Assembly (NCBI GenBank): GCA_027704905.1
Contig: CM050999.1
Span: forward strand, 11,290,465-11,354,464
DNA: 64,000 bases
From: Muraenolepis orangiensis
Taxonomy: Eukaryota; Chordata; Actinopteri; Gadiformes; Muraenolepididae
Reading direction: 5' to 3'
Within the stretch, counting starts at the first letter, position 1, and each line of letters opens with the position of its first letter. Position numbers and translations under genes: made by a program. Shown in pieces: positions 1 to 33,947 of this stretch. A model generated the notes under the pieces. The model saw only the letters and a list, made by a program, of their open reading frames with translations, was not told where the DNA came from and searched no databases.

Positions 1-526
1 ACGCTTTGATGTTGACCGCAACAGGTGTCTTCATGGACGACACCCATGGACAATAGAGAAGAGACGATACAAAAACTAAAAAAAAAAAATGATTTTATTA
101 CGAAGAAGATGAATCTTTAACAATGAAGACCGACTGACGCCATTCTGCGAGGCAGGGTTTTAAAAGTCAGTGTGTATGGGTGTATTGGTTTATGTATTTG
201 TATTTGTAAGTAGCACGTCGTGTCGTGTGTGTGTGTGTTTCCCTGTGTGTCAAATAGTTCATCCCAACAGTTTTATGAAGAAAAAAGGTTTTTTTTACCA
301 AAAAAGATTCCACACATTGTGGTCCCTCGGGGGGGGGGGGGCGTGAGGTGTGACTGGTGAGGTTTCTCTCCACAGCAGATGGAGTCTCTTTGTCGTTTGT
401 TGTTGTTGTTGTTTGTGAGGTATTCTCTCAGCTCCCAGAAGTCTTATGAGCTTCGTCGTCATTTGGTTGAACAAATGCTCTCTAAAGCCAGGCGGCAAAC
501 AGAGAAACTGTCGGTTGCGACGGCTC

Positions 527-895
527 CTGAAATATCTATCTATCTATATAGATATCTATCTATCTATCTATATATATATATATATACACACAGTAGATAT
601 ATCTATATCTATCTATAGATCTCTATCTTTATATAGATATATCTACTGTATACCTATTTATATATATATACAGTATATCAATAGATATAGATATATAGAC
701 TATCTTTATATAGATATATCTGTGTATATCTATATATATATATCTATATATATATATCTATATATATATATCTATATATATATAGATATAGATATAGATA
801 GATATAGATAGAGATAGAGATATAGAGATATAGAGATATATAGATATATAGATATATAGATATATATAGATATATATAGATATATATAAATGATA
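527..895. repeat. Compound (TATC)n/(TA)n microsatellite
   Basis: About 370 bp of interrupted TATC, TATAGA and TA units downstream of prcp. Apparent open frames here are repeats of Tyr/Ile and not genes. Apart from this, the 1-1167 stretch shows only the prcp 3' flank and a short G-run near 330. Confidence 0.9.
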
Positions 896-910
896 TGTAC
901 TAGCTATTTC

Positions 911-916
911 TTTATT
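911..916 (-). terminator. Candidate polyadenylation signal of prcp
   Basis: AATAAA on the minus strand, about 250 bp downstream of the prcp stop codon and just before the AT-rich microsatellite block. It is the nearest canonical hexamer I saw. Confidence 0.4.
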
Positions 917-1167
917 TAGAGCCACATTTTACAGTTCCCCGAATTGCTCCAGGATATAACCTAAACTGACACATAAAAAAAAAAATCGAACTTCCTAACT
1001 TCCACTTCAAAACTAATATTTGGCGTGTGATATTTGGCCGACATATTCTTAGGTCTCAAGGGCATGAACAAGATAGGAAACAGGAGGCTAGGAAACTAAA
1101 AGGACAGAAAAAACAAAGAGGCAAATCTGAACGTCACTTTTGGTTAGCGCTGATTAGCACCTCCTCG

Positions 1168-16798
<15,631 letters not shown>

Positions 16799-17266
16799 GG
16801 TGGCTGTGGTGGTGGTGGTCATGAGGGGCGGGCGGGGGTCAGGCACTCTTTAAGGTCCACTCACGGAAGGATCTTCACAGACAATGAGGACAGATGCTGT
16901 CCATCGTCCGGCTCCTCCGGGCGAGAGAGAGAGAGAGAGAGGGGGAGAGAGAGAGAGAGAGGGGAAGAGGAAGTCAGGTCTGCCCGTCAGCAAATCCAAA
17001 TCTAGACACACCTCCACATGGTCATGGCACATGGTCTCATATGTCCATCTACAGTAGCGTAGGGCTCTAGTCTAGACGTCTCCAGAGGTCCATACTGGGC
17101 CCTGGAGACGTTTTGACACGTTCAGAAGACTGATGATAAACAGTGCTTTGAGTTCACTAGACGGTGAGACAGAGACAGACACACACACACACATACACAC
17201 AAGCACGTGTGGACATGACATGTGTATGCCCACCACACACACACAGCACGTGTGGACATGCCATGT

Positions 17267-17434
<168 letters not shown>

Positions 17435-17739
17435 ACATTGACCCAACCGACCCTCGAGTCAAACTAAACCGCACGACACGGTCAACGACGTTAATATCAC
17501 AAACTACCGGAAGAACCTAATAACACACGCATACGTAGGAACCTACCTATAAATAAAGGAAGAAACGGGGCTACTACGTTCATCAAATGTCATTAATAAA
17601 CGTGCATAACATCGACACAGAAGTCCACATCGTACCAACTTCTTCTTCTTCCCGTGACGCGTCACCCATGGACGTAGCCCCGCCCCTAAATACCACCAGA
17701 ACACCTCTGCATGTCTGCTGGGTGTAAGTACAGCGAGGA

Positions 17740-18565
<826 letters not shown>

Positions 18566-18719
18566 CTCTGTACGTATCTATTTCATTGCAATGTTGCACA
18601 GCTCTGCTTTCTTATTCTAGTGTCATGTTTCATTCTCTGTACATGAGAGAGAGAGGGATAGAGAGTGTGTGATGGTGGATTGGCAAAGAGTTAACAGCTC
18701 AGTAACTAAATTAGAGAGA

Positions 18720-18744
18720 GAGGAGAGAGAGGGAGAGAGGAGAG

Positions 18745-18782
<38 letters not shown>
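18720..18782. repeat. (GA)n microsatellite
   Basis: GA-rich run preceded by a 50-bp block (18666-18715) that recurs at 20055-20104. Confidence 0.85.
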
Positions 18783-18785
<3 letters not shown>

Positions 18786-18889
18786 ATCTTACTCAGTGGG
18801 CTTTATAACAGCGCCATATACAATGTTCTGTATGACAACTATACTGTACCTGTGCTATACACTGACAATACATTTGAATCTAATGTAAT

Positions 18890-18985
18890 CTAATCTATTG
18901 TTACAATTAATACCATTGTACAATTAATGAAAGCATTGCAGTAAGAATACTGCAATGCTTTCATTCAGTGACAACAATAGTATTT
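18890..18985. other. Strong hairpin, unknown origin
   Basis: 18926-18943 and 18948-18965 are perfect 18-bp reverse complements with a 4-nt loop. The flanks pair imperfectly for roughly 25 bp more. It could be a small fold-back transposon or a precursor-like hairpin; there is no sequence match I recognise. Between here and 20280 only a (CA)n run at 19533-19604 is noticeable. Confidence 0.5.
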
Positions 18986-19528
18986 GTAAATTATTGAAGT
19001 CAGATTAGTCACTTATTCAATAATAGAATTACAATACAATATGTATAATAAACAAGTAAACACATGAGTAGGAACGCCATTCACAGAGACAGGTAGTGTA
19101 ATAATTATTTAATGTTATACAGAGTAGCATTAGGGAATAGGCCTCAAATCCCTCATCCCTTAATTTCCATTGCGAAAAACTGAACCAACGCGAGGGATTA
19201 GCAATGAATGAATGGATGGTTACGGTTTAATCCATCGTCAAAAGGCTGACAAAATATCTCACCAGCCAGCTTTAATAAAACAAAAAGAGCTTAAAGGAAG
19301 GAACAAAAACACCATTAATTAGAGGAGTGCGAAGATAAAGTACGAGACAAAAAGGACCAAAAAATGACAACAACAACTGACAATGTAAAGACTACAGTGA
19401 CGTGTGCGGTTAATGGCGTTGTGCAATACAGTACGGTACAGGTATGACGAATATATAGAAAGGAGAGAGTTAAGAGACTGGCAGAACATGCTGGACCATC
19501 GACAGCTCCTCACAACCAAACGCATTTG

Positions 19529-19586
<58 letters not shown>

Positions 19587-20283
19587 ACACACACACACAC
19601 ACACAACCCATAGTTTTGCACACACAACCCTCATACAAAACTATGCGTAGTCACCTATTTATTTTATTTTAAAAACAACTGAGGATCAAGAATCCATGGC
19701 TATAGGCAGCGAAGAGAAACACACGGTTTGGCGTAAATTAAACCGATGGCAGCTAAAATAACATGTTAATTGATTAAACGGTACACACTTTCTATCGACT
19801 AGTTATAATATGAAAGAGACGAAAACTTTACACTTCAAAGTGTTGGTCTCTTTCTTACTGCTGGTATTACCAACAGGCTCCAACAGGGGGCGCTTGTTTA
19901 CAACCACGTCACAGATTCGTTTCTTTTAAGCATAACGATATATGACTTTTGGTCAACGTTATCAAGCATAATAACAAAACAAATTAATGTATTATAGCAG
20001 CAGGTTAAACCAAAAAATAATAAACAACTACTGGGATAAATATAAACTTCACAGTTTGTGATGGTGGATTGGCGACGAGTTAACAGCTAAGTAACTAAAT
20101 TAACATTAGAAAAATCCCCCATATATGAAGCATAACATCATTATACCAATCTTAGTATCCTAAGTAGGAATAGCAATGATTGTGCGATGTATGTACTGCT
20201 AATGTGTTCGGAGCCTTGTCACTGAACCCATCACTTTTGTTCCCAATTATTTTACACAATGTAAAGCAATAATAAGTTCATCC

Positions 20284-21008
20284 ACAAAACGCTAACGTAA
20301 CGCCCTCTGAACCCTTACGAAACGTCCCCTGTACCCCTAACATAACACCCTCTGTACCCCTAAAGTAACGCCCTCTCCACCCCTAAAGTAACACCCTCTC
20401 CACCCCTAAAGTAACGCCCTCTCCACCCCTAACATAACACCCTCTGTACCCCTAATGTAACGCCCTCTGTACCCCTAAAGTAACGCCCTCTGTACCCCTA
20501 ATGTAACGCCCTCTGTACCCCTAATGTAACGCCCTCTGTACCCCTAAAGTAACGCCCTCTCCACCCCTAAAGTAACGCCCTCTCCACCCCTAAAGTAACG
20601 CCCTCTGTACCCCTAAAGTAACGCCCTCTGTACCCCTAAAGTAATGCCCTCTCCACCCCTAAAGTAACGCCCTCTCCACCCCTAAAGTAACGCCCTCTCC
20701 ACCCCTAAAGTAACACCCTCTCCACCCCTAAAGTAACGCCCTCTGTACCCCTAATGTAACGCCCTCTGTACCCCTAAAGTAACGCCCTCTCCACCCCTAA
20801 AGTAACGCCCTCTCCACCCCTAAAGTAACGCCCTCTCCACCCCTAAAGTAACGCCCTCTGTACCCCTAACGTAACGCCCTCTCCACCCCTAACATAACAC
20901 CCTCTGTACCCCTAATGTAACGCCCTCTGTACCCCCAAAGTAACGCCCTCTCCACCCCTAACGTAATGCCCTCTCCACCCCTAACGTAACCCCCTCTCCA
21001 CCCCTAGC
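20284..21008. repeat. 23-bp minisatellite between prcp and rab30
   Basis: About 31 units of GTAACGCCCTCT, then CCACCCCTAAA or GTACCCCTAAA. Units mix at a few positions (CCACC/GTACC, AAAGT/AATGT/ACGT). The array is rich in CpG because each GTAACG carries one. Confidence 0.95.
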
Positions 21009-21369
21009 ACCCTCTCCCCAGATTAACTTAGAGAGAGTTGGGTCTCTTTAGATGACCCTAACGATGACCCTAGATGACCCTCTCATCATTGTGAAATAAT
21101 GTGGAACAAAAAGGGCGTTGGCTAAGGTGAAAAAGGTTACGTAGCGTAAGGTTTAACGTCGGCTTGACGACTCCCAACCTCTCCTCTGAGCCGCCACAGC
21201 GAAGCGAAGGGACGGCAGGTCAGAACAAACTGGGGGTTTAATCCCCAACACGACGCCTGCTTAGCGGTTCACACTCACATCGCTGCTGGTGTAAATCGCG
21301 ATTGATAACGTGAAGTGCTGCATTTGAGCCACGGCACTGGAGAATCGCCCACACACAGAAGCACACGCG

Positions 21370-21439
<70 letters not shown>

Positions 21440-21450
21440 GCACCCACCCA

Positions 21451-21504
<54 letters not shown>
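21370..21504. repeat. (CA)n microsatellite downstream of rab30
   Basis: CA units interrupted by CCACA and AAGCACCCACCC. The 21505-21871 stretch is the probable rab30 3' untranslated region. Confidence 0.9.
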
Positions 21505-21505
<1 letters not shown>

Positions 21506-21871
21506 CGTCTGTAAACCTCGTCCAACCCTCGTCATGCGGAGGAAACCCAAAGTGAACCTGCCGTCTTTGCATCCTGTTGCAGTTGAAGACACATCGTTGC
21601 TCTCCAAAATGGCCGCAGCTTTATCAGTTTCCCCGGGTGAGGAAACCGAAAGCCCATTGGTTCCCGGGTCGGATCCCTGGTACAATTTGGAGGTTCTAGA
21701 AAGGCAGGGTGGGATTTTAATAGCGATACAACGGAGACTGGGTGCCTCGCCTCATCTTTACCCCGGCGGAGGTGGGGGTGGTGGTGGGTGTGTTTTGACC
21801 GTCTGCTCCTTGGCAGTCCATGGCGTCCTCCACACGCCCACGTTCCGACTCCCGACCCCCAGGGCTGTGCG

Positions 21872-25555
<3,684 letters not shown>

Positions 25556-25588
25556 CTTGGCGGGGCTGTGGGGGCAAAGAGGCTGTGT

Positions 25589-25619
<31 letters not shown>

Positions 25620-25754
25620 GCAAGACACAGGAAGGAAGTAAGTTTCAGTTGTTGGAGGTCACAGATGTTGTGTTTTTGGACCAATACGTTGATATGGTAT
25701 GGCAACATCGCTACGTCGTTACAAATAATACATCATCATGTATAATGTATAACT

Positions 25755-26262
25755 CCCGCCATCCAAGATGGACCGAAGGTTATGTTTTCACCCCTGTTTG
25801 TTTGACCTTTCCCTCTTCCCCCCTGCGGTCCGGTCTCCGGGTTCCGCATCATCCGTACAAGCACCACCAGGTTCAAGGACAGTATTAACCCACAGGCAGT
25901 GCGCCTACTGAACTGCTAAGAGTGCTGCCACTATCATAACATGGTCATCCATATTACATTACACCATCATACTTTTGCTGGACTTTCTGGACTCAATACA
26001 GTTACTGCCCTGTTCTACACTGTATTCATGATGCTGCTGCACTACTGGCACTTTAAAATGCTTTTAAATGCTTTTTGCACAATTCAATACATGTACATAT
26101 CATCCATCCGTCACTTTATTGTTATTTTTATTTTGTACAGTATTGTTGTAGTTTAGTGTTGTATAGTATAAGTTTGGTACATAGTATAGCATATAGTGTT
26201 AAATTGTAGTAAGTTCATACTGCGGGAGGGAATGGGGAGTAAGCATTCCATTGTACGGGTGG
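25755..26262 (+). mobile_element. LINE 3' end upstream of rab30
   Basis: Starts with a partial repeat D, then a coding-like stretch (GGTTCCGCATCATCCGTACA region) and the same 3' end as 14390-14650, finishing CATTCCATTGTAC. No intact frame. Confidence 0.55.
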
Positions 26263-26430
26263 CATATGGAAAATAAGATCCAGGGGACTTTTTATTCCAC
26301 TGCATGGAAATTCTGGTGACAGGTCAGTCCAATAAAACACACAGTGTGCTTGGCTAAAGAGCATGTTAGCACTGCTGTCCTGACCCTGCGAGAGTTTCAG
26401 GTTAAGGTATCGATCGGACAGACAGACAGA

Positions 26431-26465
<35 letters not shown>

Positions 26466-26794
26466 CGAGCGAGAGAGAGAGGGGGATACAGTTGGTCTCA
26501 CCTGGGCTACCAAAGTGGCCAAAGTACACCTGTCCAGCAGCTGTGAACTAATGTGTTCTATCCAACAGAGTACAGCTCAGCTCAGCTCTAAAATTGATTT
26601 AGTTTGCTCTGGTTGGAGGGCATTAATCAACAGCAAAGAAGGGGTAAAAGAGAGTAGCTGTGGTTAGGGAGTCGAAAGGTTCTGGGTTTGAACCCCAATG
26701 TCTGCAGTCATGTGGACATTGGAGCATCCTACATGTAGCTACAGTTAGCCCCCTAACTCCTAACTGCTCCTTAATGGCCTCAACAAATATATCA

Positions 26795-27320
<526 letters not shown>

Positions 27321-27424
27321 GCTATCCTGGCCTGTCTCTGTACTTTCTAAACCCCTACCTGCACCTAAATGACCTTAATGACAAGGGTAAGTCGCTTTGG
27401 ACAAAAGTGTTTATTTTATAGTAA

Positions 27425-27715
27425 ATAGCCATCATTAAGGAGCAGGTAGGGGTTAGACAGTACAGAGACAGGTCATTAAGGAGCAGGTAGGGGTTAGACA
27501 GTACAGAGACAGGTCATTAAGGAGCAGGTAGGGGTTAGACAGTACAGAGACAGGTCATTAAGGAGCAGGTAGGGGTTAGACAATACAGAGACAGGTCATT
27601 AAGGAGCAGGTAGGGGTTAGACAGTACAGAGACAGGTCATTAAGGAGCAGGTAGGGGTTAGACAGTACAGAGACAGGTCATTAAGGAGCAGGTAGGGGTA
27701 AGATAGGAGCAGGTA
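27425..27715. repeat. 41-bp minisatellite, first array
   Basis: Seven units of GGTCATTAAGGAGCAGGTAG then GGGTTAGACAGTACAGAGACA. The same unit forms a second array at 46025-46555. Confidence 0.95.
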
Positions 27716-28794
27716 GGCGTTAGACAGAGACACATCAGAGACAGCGTCACAGCGAGACTCTGGCTGTATGAAGCGTTTCACTGGCGTAAAATGAGACAAC
27801 CAAGAAAACACCAAGAGCTCTGGGAACTCAAAACCGTACAGATCACAATGATTAAGCCATATCATTAAATATATATTAGATTAACATGCTGGGGGAGCTT
27901 TGTTATATACAGCTACTTGCAATAATGTGAGTGTGTACACAAACAATCAAATTAAACAATATGTTTATATAATAATAACAATGTACTCTGAACACAGTCA
28001 ACCGGTAACAGGTAACTAAAGATATCGTATCATTTCTGTTACTGACCGCATTTTGTAGTGGTTAAAATAACACACATGAATAACGCTATAACAGAGCCTA
28101 CCACACCTGTTACCCTGTTAATGAATTAGTTATAAACACATACTATATCCTGTAAATAAACTAAACACATACCATATCCAGTTAATAAACTAGTTATAAA
28201 CACATACCAAATCCAGTTTATAAACTAGTTAGAAACACATACCTAATCCAGGTAATAAACAAGCGATAGACACATACCTTGTTTTGTTAATAAACAAGTG
28301 AAGAACATCTGTTAATCAATACAAGGACTTGTAATTACAATTGCATTGTTATGATACAGTAACTCTGTTTTTTTGTGACAGAAATGATGCAATCGTAATG
28401 CATTTCAATTATAATTGTACATGTATTATAGCCCTTACTGTGTATTATTGCCATTATTGTAGTAGTAATCGACGTAATGTAGTAGTAGTATTAGTATTTC
28501 CACTGGTATCAAGAAACAGACAGCAAGAAGATTGGCCTCCTAGTGCAGCTTATTGTCTAGCCTTGCTCCGGGGAATTCTTCCCACAAGGAAAAGTAATGT
28601 GTTTCCATATTGCTTTCCCTGACATGACTTAATGTGTGAGTGTGTGTGTGTGCTGTGTCTGGGGCTATGGCTAAGGTGCTTGTAGAGAAACCACCACAAC
28701 ATCTCAACACCAAACACACTTTACAAAACACCAATGCGAAATGACACATGCAGGGGTTTGATTCCGAACACAATGTGCGTTATTATTAACACAT

Positions 28795-29325
28795 GACGAC
28801 ATGAATGTGTGTGTTATTCTGACACATGATGACATGAATCTGTGTGTGTGTTATTATGACACATGATGACATGAATCCGTGTGTGTGTGTTATCATGACA
28901 CATGATGACATGAATCCGTGTGTGTGTTATTATGACACATGATGACATGAATATGTGTGTTATTCTGACACATGACAACATGAATCCGTGTGTGTGTTAT
29001 TCTGACACATGACGAAATGAATCTGTGTGTGTGTTATTCTGACACATGTTGACATGAATCAGTGTGTGTGTGTTATTCTGACACATGACGAAATGAATCC
29101 GTGTGTGTGTTATTCTGACACATGACGACATGAATCCGTGTGTGTGTTATTCTGACACATGACGAAATGAATCCGTGTGTGTGTGTGTTATTCTGACACA
29201 TGACGACATGAATCCGTGTGTGTGTGTTATTCTGACACATGACGACATGAATCCGTGTGTGTGTGTTATTCTGACACATGACGACATGAATCCGTGTGTG
29301 TGTGTGTGTTATTCAGACACATGAT
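28795..29325. repeat. About 37-bp minisatellite
   Basis: About 14 units of TTATTCTGACACATGACGAC then ATGAATCCG and a short (TG)n of variable length. It lies in the rab30-ndufc2 spacer. The 27730-28790 stretch shows only a small set of imperfect repeats near 28130-28280 and nothing coding. Confidence 0.93.
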
Positions 29326-29889
29326 GCGATGAATCCATCGAGTCAAATCACATACATGAGCTCATTTACAAAAAAAACAGAAAAACACACAACAACAACA
29401 ACCACATTTCCCTTCATCCAGCAGAAAGGTTGTGTTGTGTTGATATAACGCAAAAATACACAACACAATACAACACAATACAACACAACATCTTGTGGCT
29501 CGCCTTTTAACCCCTTTGGTTGAACGAAAGTGTATTATTATTAGTGTATGGCTTCCGAAGCCTTACTTCTCATCTATAGACGGAGATGCAAACACACACA
29601 TCCATTTGAGGGGGGGGGGTGCATCTGGTTGTTAGTATTACATTGGTTATATGTAATGTAATCTATCCACTATATCTACTGTGTGTGTCTATTGAGTCCA
29701 AGAGTGTGCAGGGAGTCCACCGTAGAGAGACACAGCCCCTGTGCTGGCTCTCTCTGGTGGAGCCAGAACCAGGCAGAAAGCCATCTTGTGTGCAACTGGG
29801 AGGAAAAAAACGAAATGCAATGGAGAAGAGGAAGGAGAATATACCAAAGTCCACCCTGGACGGATTCTGCAGAAAGACTCTCTACTCAC

Positions 29890-30111
29890 CCAAAACGAGA
29901 AGGGGGGGACAGTCCCCGGGGTCGACGCTACTGGAGATGCATGGGGTCCGAAGCAGTGAAGACTACATACAGGGCTGCAGCGGGGCTCGTCTCCTCCTCC
30001 TCCTCCTCCTCCTCCTCCTCCTCCTCCGCCTCCTCCTCGTCTCCTCCTCCTCTGCTGCAGCTTCTCCTCCGTCCGGAGCTTCGGGAACCGATGATGTCAT
30101 CAGCCCCTGAC

Positions 30112-30188
<77 letters not shown>

Positions 30189-30190
30189 AT
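29890..30190. promoter_or_regulatory. Possible rab30 promoter region with (CCT)n and (TG)n
   Basis: A GC-richer stretch holds (CCT)n at 29994-30050, a CRE-like GATGATGTCATC near 30090 and a (TG)n run at 30111-30185. It lies between rab30 (minus) and ndufc2 (plus), where the missing noncoding rab30 exon could start. Weak evidence only. Confidence 0.25.
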
Positions 30191-30699
30191 CAGATGGATC
30201 CAAAAATAAACATGGCACATAAACAAATACATCAAGTTGTCCAATATGCTCAGAATCAATCGCCTTTATATATTAATCTATTCCTTTTTTTCTTTTTTTT
30301 AAAGGATGTACGCATCCCGAAAGCATTGAACCTGCAAGCGTATACGTATTTAACAGTTATAGAGACGCTGTAATGAAGTGCAAACATTTCATAAAACAAT
30401 GCAATGTGGTCGGACAATTCCATTAACACACGAGAAATCGCAGAAAATAAAAATAAAAATAAACATTCATGATGAGCGGAACTCTCATTCATTGTATGTG
30501 TTCGTGCTTGTTGTTTCACCCCGGCGAGGTTTGCACGTTGCACCCGATTGCCCTTGAGTTGACAACAAGGAACCCGCTGGGAGAGAGAGAGAGAGAGAGA
30601 GTAGGAGATTGCTAACTGCTACTAGTCAGTCACCACCAACAACAACAACAACTCGAACTCGAAACTCGGGAGCGGGTCCAGGCCTATAGAGGGTGTAAT

Positions 30700-33600
30700 A
30701 TGGGTCTTCTGCCGGACGAAGCCAAGGGGCTGCCGCCCACCGGCCTGGTGAACAGGAACTCGACGTGGCTCGGCTTCATCGGCTGGAGCACCGCGCTGCT
30801 GCACAACGGCCTCCTCCACAGGCCCATGCTGCGCTCCGGTCAGACTTACCTTCACTTAACTTAATGTTTTATCACATCACATCACATGACATTACAGCAC
30901 ATCACATGACATCACATCACATGACATTACATCACATCACAGCACATCACATCACATTGTTGACATGGTTTATTGTCATTGTACCAAGTCCTCACGACAC
31001 CCTCTTACAAAACAATTGAAACATATACATCTAAATAACTAGCTAAATAAACCTGCCATATACAATTGTGTATATATATATCTATATATATATAGATATA
31101 TATATATACAGTACAGTCGTAACTACAATGTAACTAGGTAGTGTAGTATTGATGCAATACAGCATTGTAGTAACTCAGCACAGTCCAGTGAGTCCAACAG
31201 TACAGCCAGTGTCAGTGTTTGACAGTTACTGTATGGCACTGGGATAGAAACCGCTCTTGAGTCTGTTTTTGTCCGTGATTTGATGGACCTGAAGCCGCTA
31301 CCAAAATGGCAGCAGGTCAAACAGGTCATGTCCCGGGTGGTAAAGAGTCTTTCTGTATGTTGGCTGCTCTTCTGAGGCAGCGGGAATGGAAAATGTCTTC
31401 CAAAGAGGGCAGTGGGCAGCCTATGATCTTCTGGACGGTGTTGATGACCCTCTGAAGGGCTGTCCATGTAACTACATGACATGAAATTCGTCCTTTAGCA
31501 GGCGCTTTAGTCCAAAGCGACAAGCAAACAAGAACAATCCAGTGCAGGTCAAATAACTATAAGTTTGGCTCCCTAGATTTGACATAATACACCAACAGGG
31601 GACAATAGTGAAGCCCATAGAAACAAGAGCTGCTCAGATGAGGATCAGGCTAGTGCTTCCCGAAGAGGTGGGTCCGAATAGGCTTCACCACAGCGTCACC
31701 AATGGTGACGCTGCAGACAGCCCTTCCCCAAGAGGAAGGGCTGTCCAGGTTGAGCTTTAGGTAGTCCATCGAGTCCATACTCTGAGATGTCGGGGGGGGG
31801 AAACAACAAGATCAGCTGGGTGTCATCTGCATAGCTGTAGTAGGAGAAGTCATAGGACTGGATAACAGAACCAAGAGATGTTGTGTAGAGGGAAAATAAA
31901 AGAGGACCCTATGGAACACCAGTCAGCATGGTCTAACATGTCTCTTCTCTGACACAGTGGTACTCACCTGTTCTAGACTCAGGACCCACATGTCCTCTAA
32001 CACAGTGCTTCTCACCTGGTCTAGACTCAGGACCCACATGTCCTCTAACACAGTGGTACTCACCTGGTCTAGACTCAGGACCCACATGTCCTCTAACACA
32101 GTGCTTCTCACCTGGTCTAGACTCAGGACCCACATGTCCTCTAACACAGTGCTTCTCACCTGGTCTAGACTCAGGACCCACATGTCCTCTAACACAGTGG
32201 TACTCACCTGGTCTAGACTCAGGACCCACATGTCCTCTAACACAGTGGTACTCACCTGGTCTAGACTCAGGACCCACATGTCCTCTAACACAGTGGTACT
32301 CACCTGGTCTAGACTCAGGACCCACATGTCCTCTAACACAGTGCTTCTCACCTGGTCTAGACTCAGGACCCACATGTCCTCTAACACAGTGGTACTCACC
32401 TGGTCTAGACTCAGGACCCACATGTCCTCTAACACAGTGGTACTCACCTGGTCTAGACTCAGGACCCACATGTCCTCTAACACAGTGCTTCTCACCTGGT
32501 CTAGACTCAGGACCCACATGTCCTCTAACACAGTGCTTCTCACCTGGTCTAGACTCAGGACCCACATGTCCTCTAACACCGTGCTTCTCACCTGGTCTAG
32601 ACTCAGGACCCACATGTCCTCTAACACCGTGCTTCTCACCTGGTCTAGACTCAGGACCCACATGTCCTCTAACACAGTGGTACTCACCTGGTCTAGACTC
32701 CGGACCAACATGTGTCATTAGGACATTCACCAAAAATGAGAAATATATTCACCAATATTGCAGTTATACTCAATGCCTTCATGCACCGTTAAAAACACGG
32801 CGTGAACAATAAGCTGCACAAACTGGGTTAAACTAAATGAAATAAGATATTATATATATATAAGTAAGATATTGAAACATGAATTTACATTGAAACATTA
32901 ATTCACAGGCTTCTTTCTGAAGATTTGGGTTTCTGCTTGTTTATGGTGTATGCTCTGCAACCCACATATGGGTCGCGACCCACCAGTTGAGAACACCCGT
33001 AATAAACTAGACTTAACAACGACATACTCTGAGTGTACGTCCTTCACCACGGAGGAGTGGTCATGGCTGTGTTTTGATCAACTCTAAACTAAAAGATCAG
33101 TATAGTCCAATGACTATAAATGGCTAATATAAGATAGACTAGCAATATATAATAGATAAGTAAGTAGATAATCATGCACAAATAAACCAATTGTTTAAGA
33201 TTTGTTGTGTATGATGTAAACAAATATGCACCAAGTTATATGCGGTTTTATGACTTGGTGCATATTTCTTTACATACATTCCCCGTGCTCAAGATGTTGG
33301 CTCTGTTTTCTGTTGTATTCTGGCAGACATGGAAAAACACAAACAAAACGTCTTCATCACAAAATTGACAAAATATGTGATCTCTCCTTACAGGTGTCCA
33401 TCGACAGGTCTTGTTCACGACGATCGGTTGGTTCCTCGGCTACCACATCTCCAAGTACGAGACCTACGTCTATGCCAAGCTGGACCGAGACATGTACCAG
33501 TACATGAGTCTGCACCCCGAAGCCTTCCCAGCCAACGGTAAACACCTTCTTATTATACTATTATTACAACACATTACTCGCATGAAAAAGCCCCATACAA

Positions 33601-33887
33601 GACAAAGCATTCGTTTGAGTCGGGCCGAACATGGAAAACATTGGCAGCATAAACAGTAGTGAACATGAGGGCGTAAGTGTATTAGTGTAAAGGATAATGC
33701 ATGATTGAACTCACCTAAGGAGAAATGCAGTAACCCTTAAAGTAAACTGTAAAAAAAACTATATATAGAGACTAATTGTATAAGGAAGGCAAATGCATTC
33801 CAACACATGTTAATATTAATAATAAAGAACACAACATCTTGGTACCTCAAAACTATACATTAGTGAACTCTGTGAACCGGCTATACA

Positions 33888-33947
<60 letters not shown>

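Noticed and set aside
28795..29325. Regular direct repeats resembling a CRISPR array
   Set aside because: Units are contiguous with no unique spacers, and the genome is a fish; it is a minisatellite.
31923..32733. Three overlapping open frames of about 260 codons on both strands
   Set aside because: Product of a 48-bp tandem repeat in an ndufc2 intron; no unique sequence, signal or domain.
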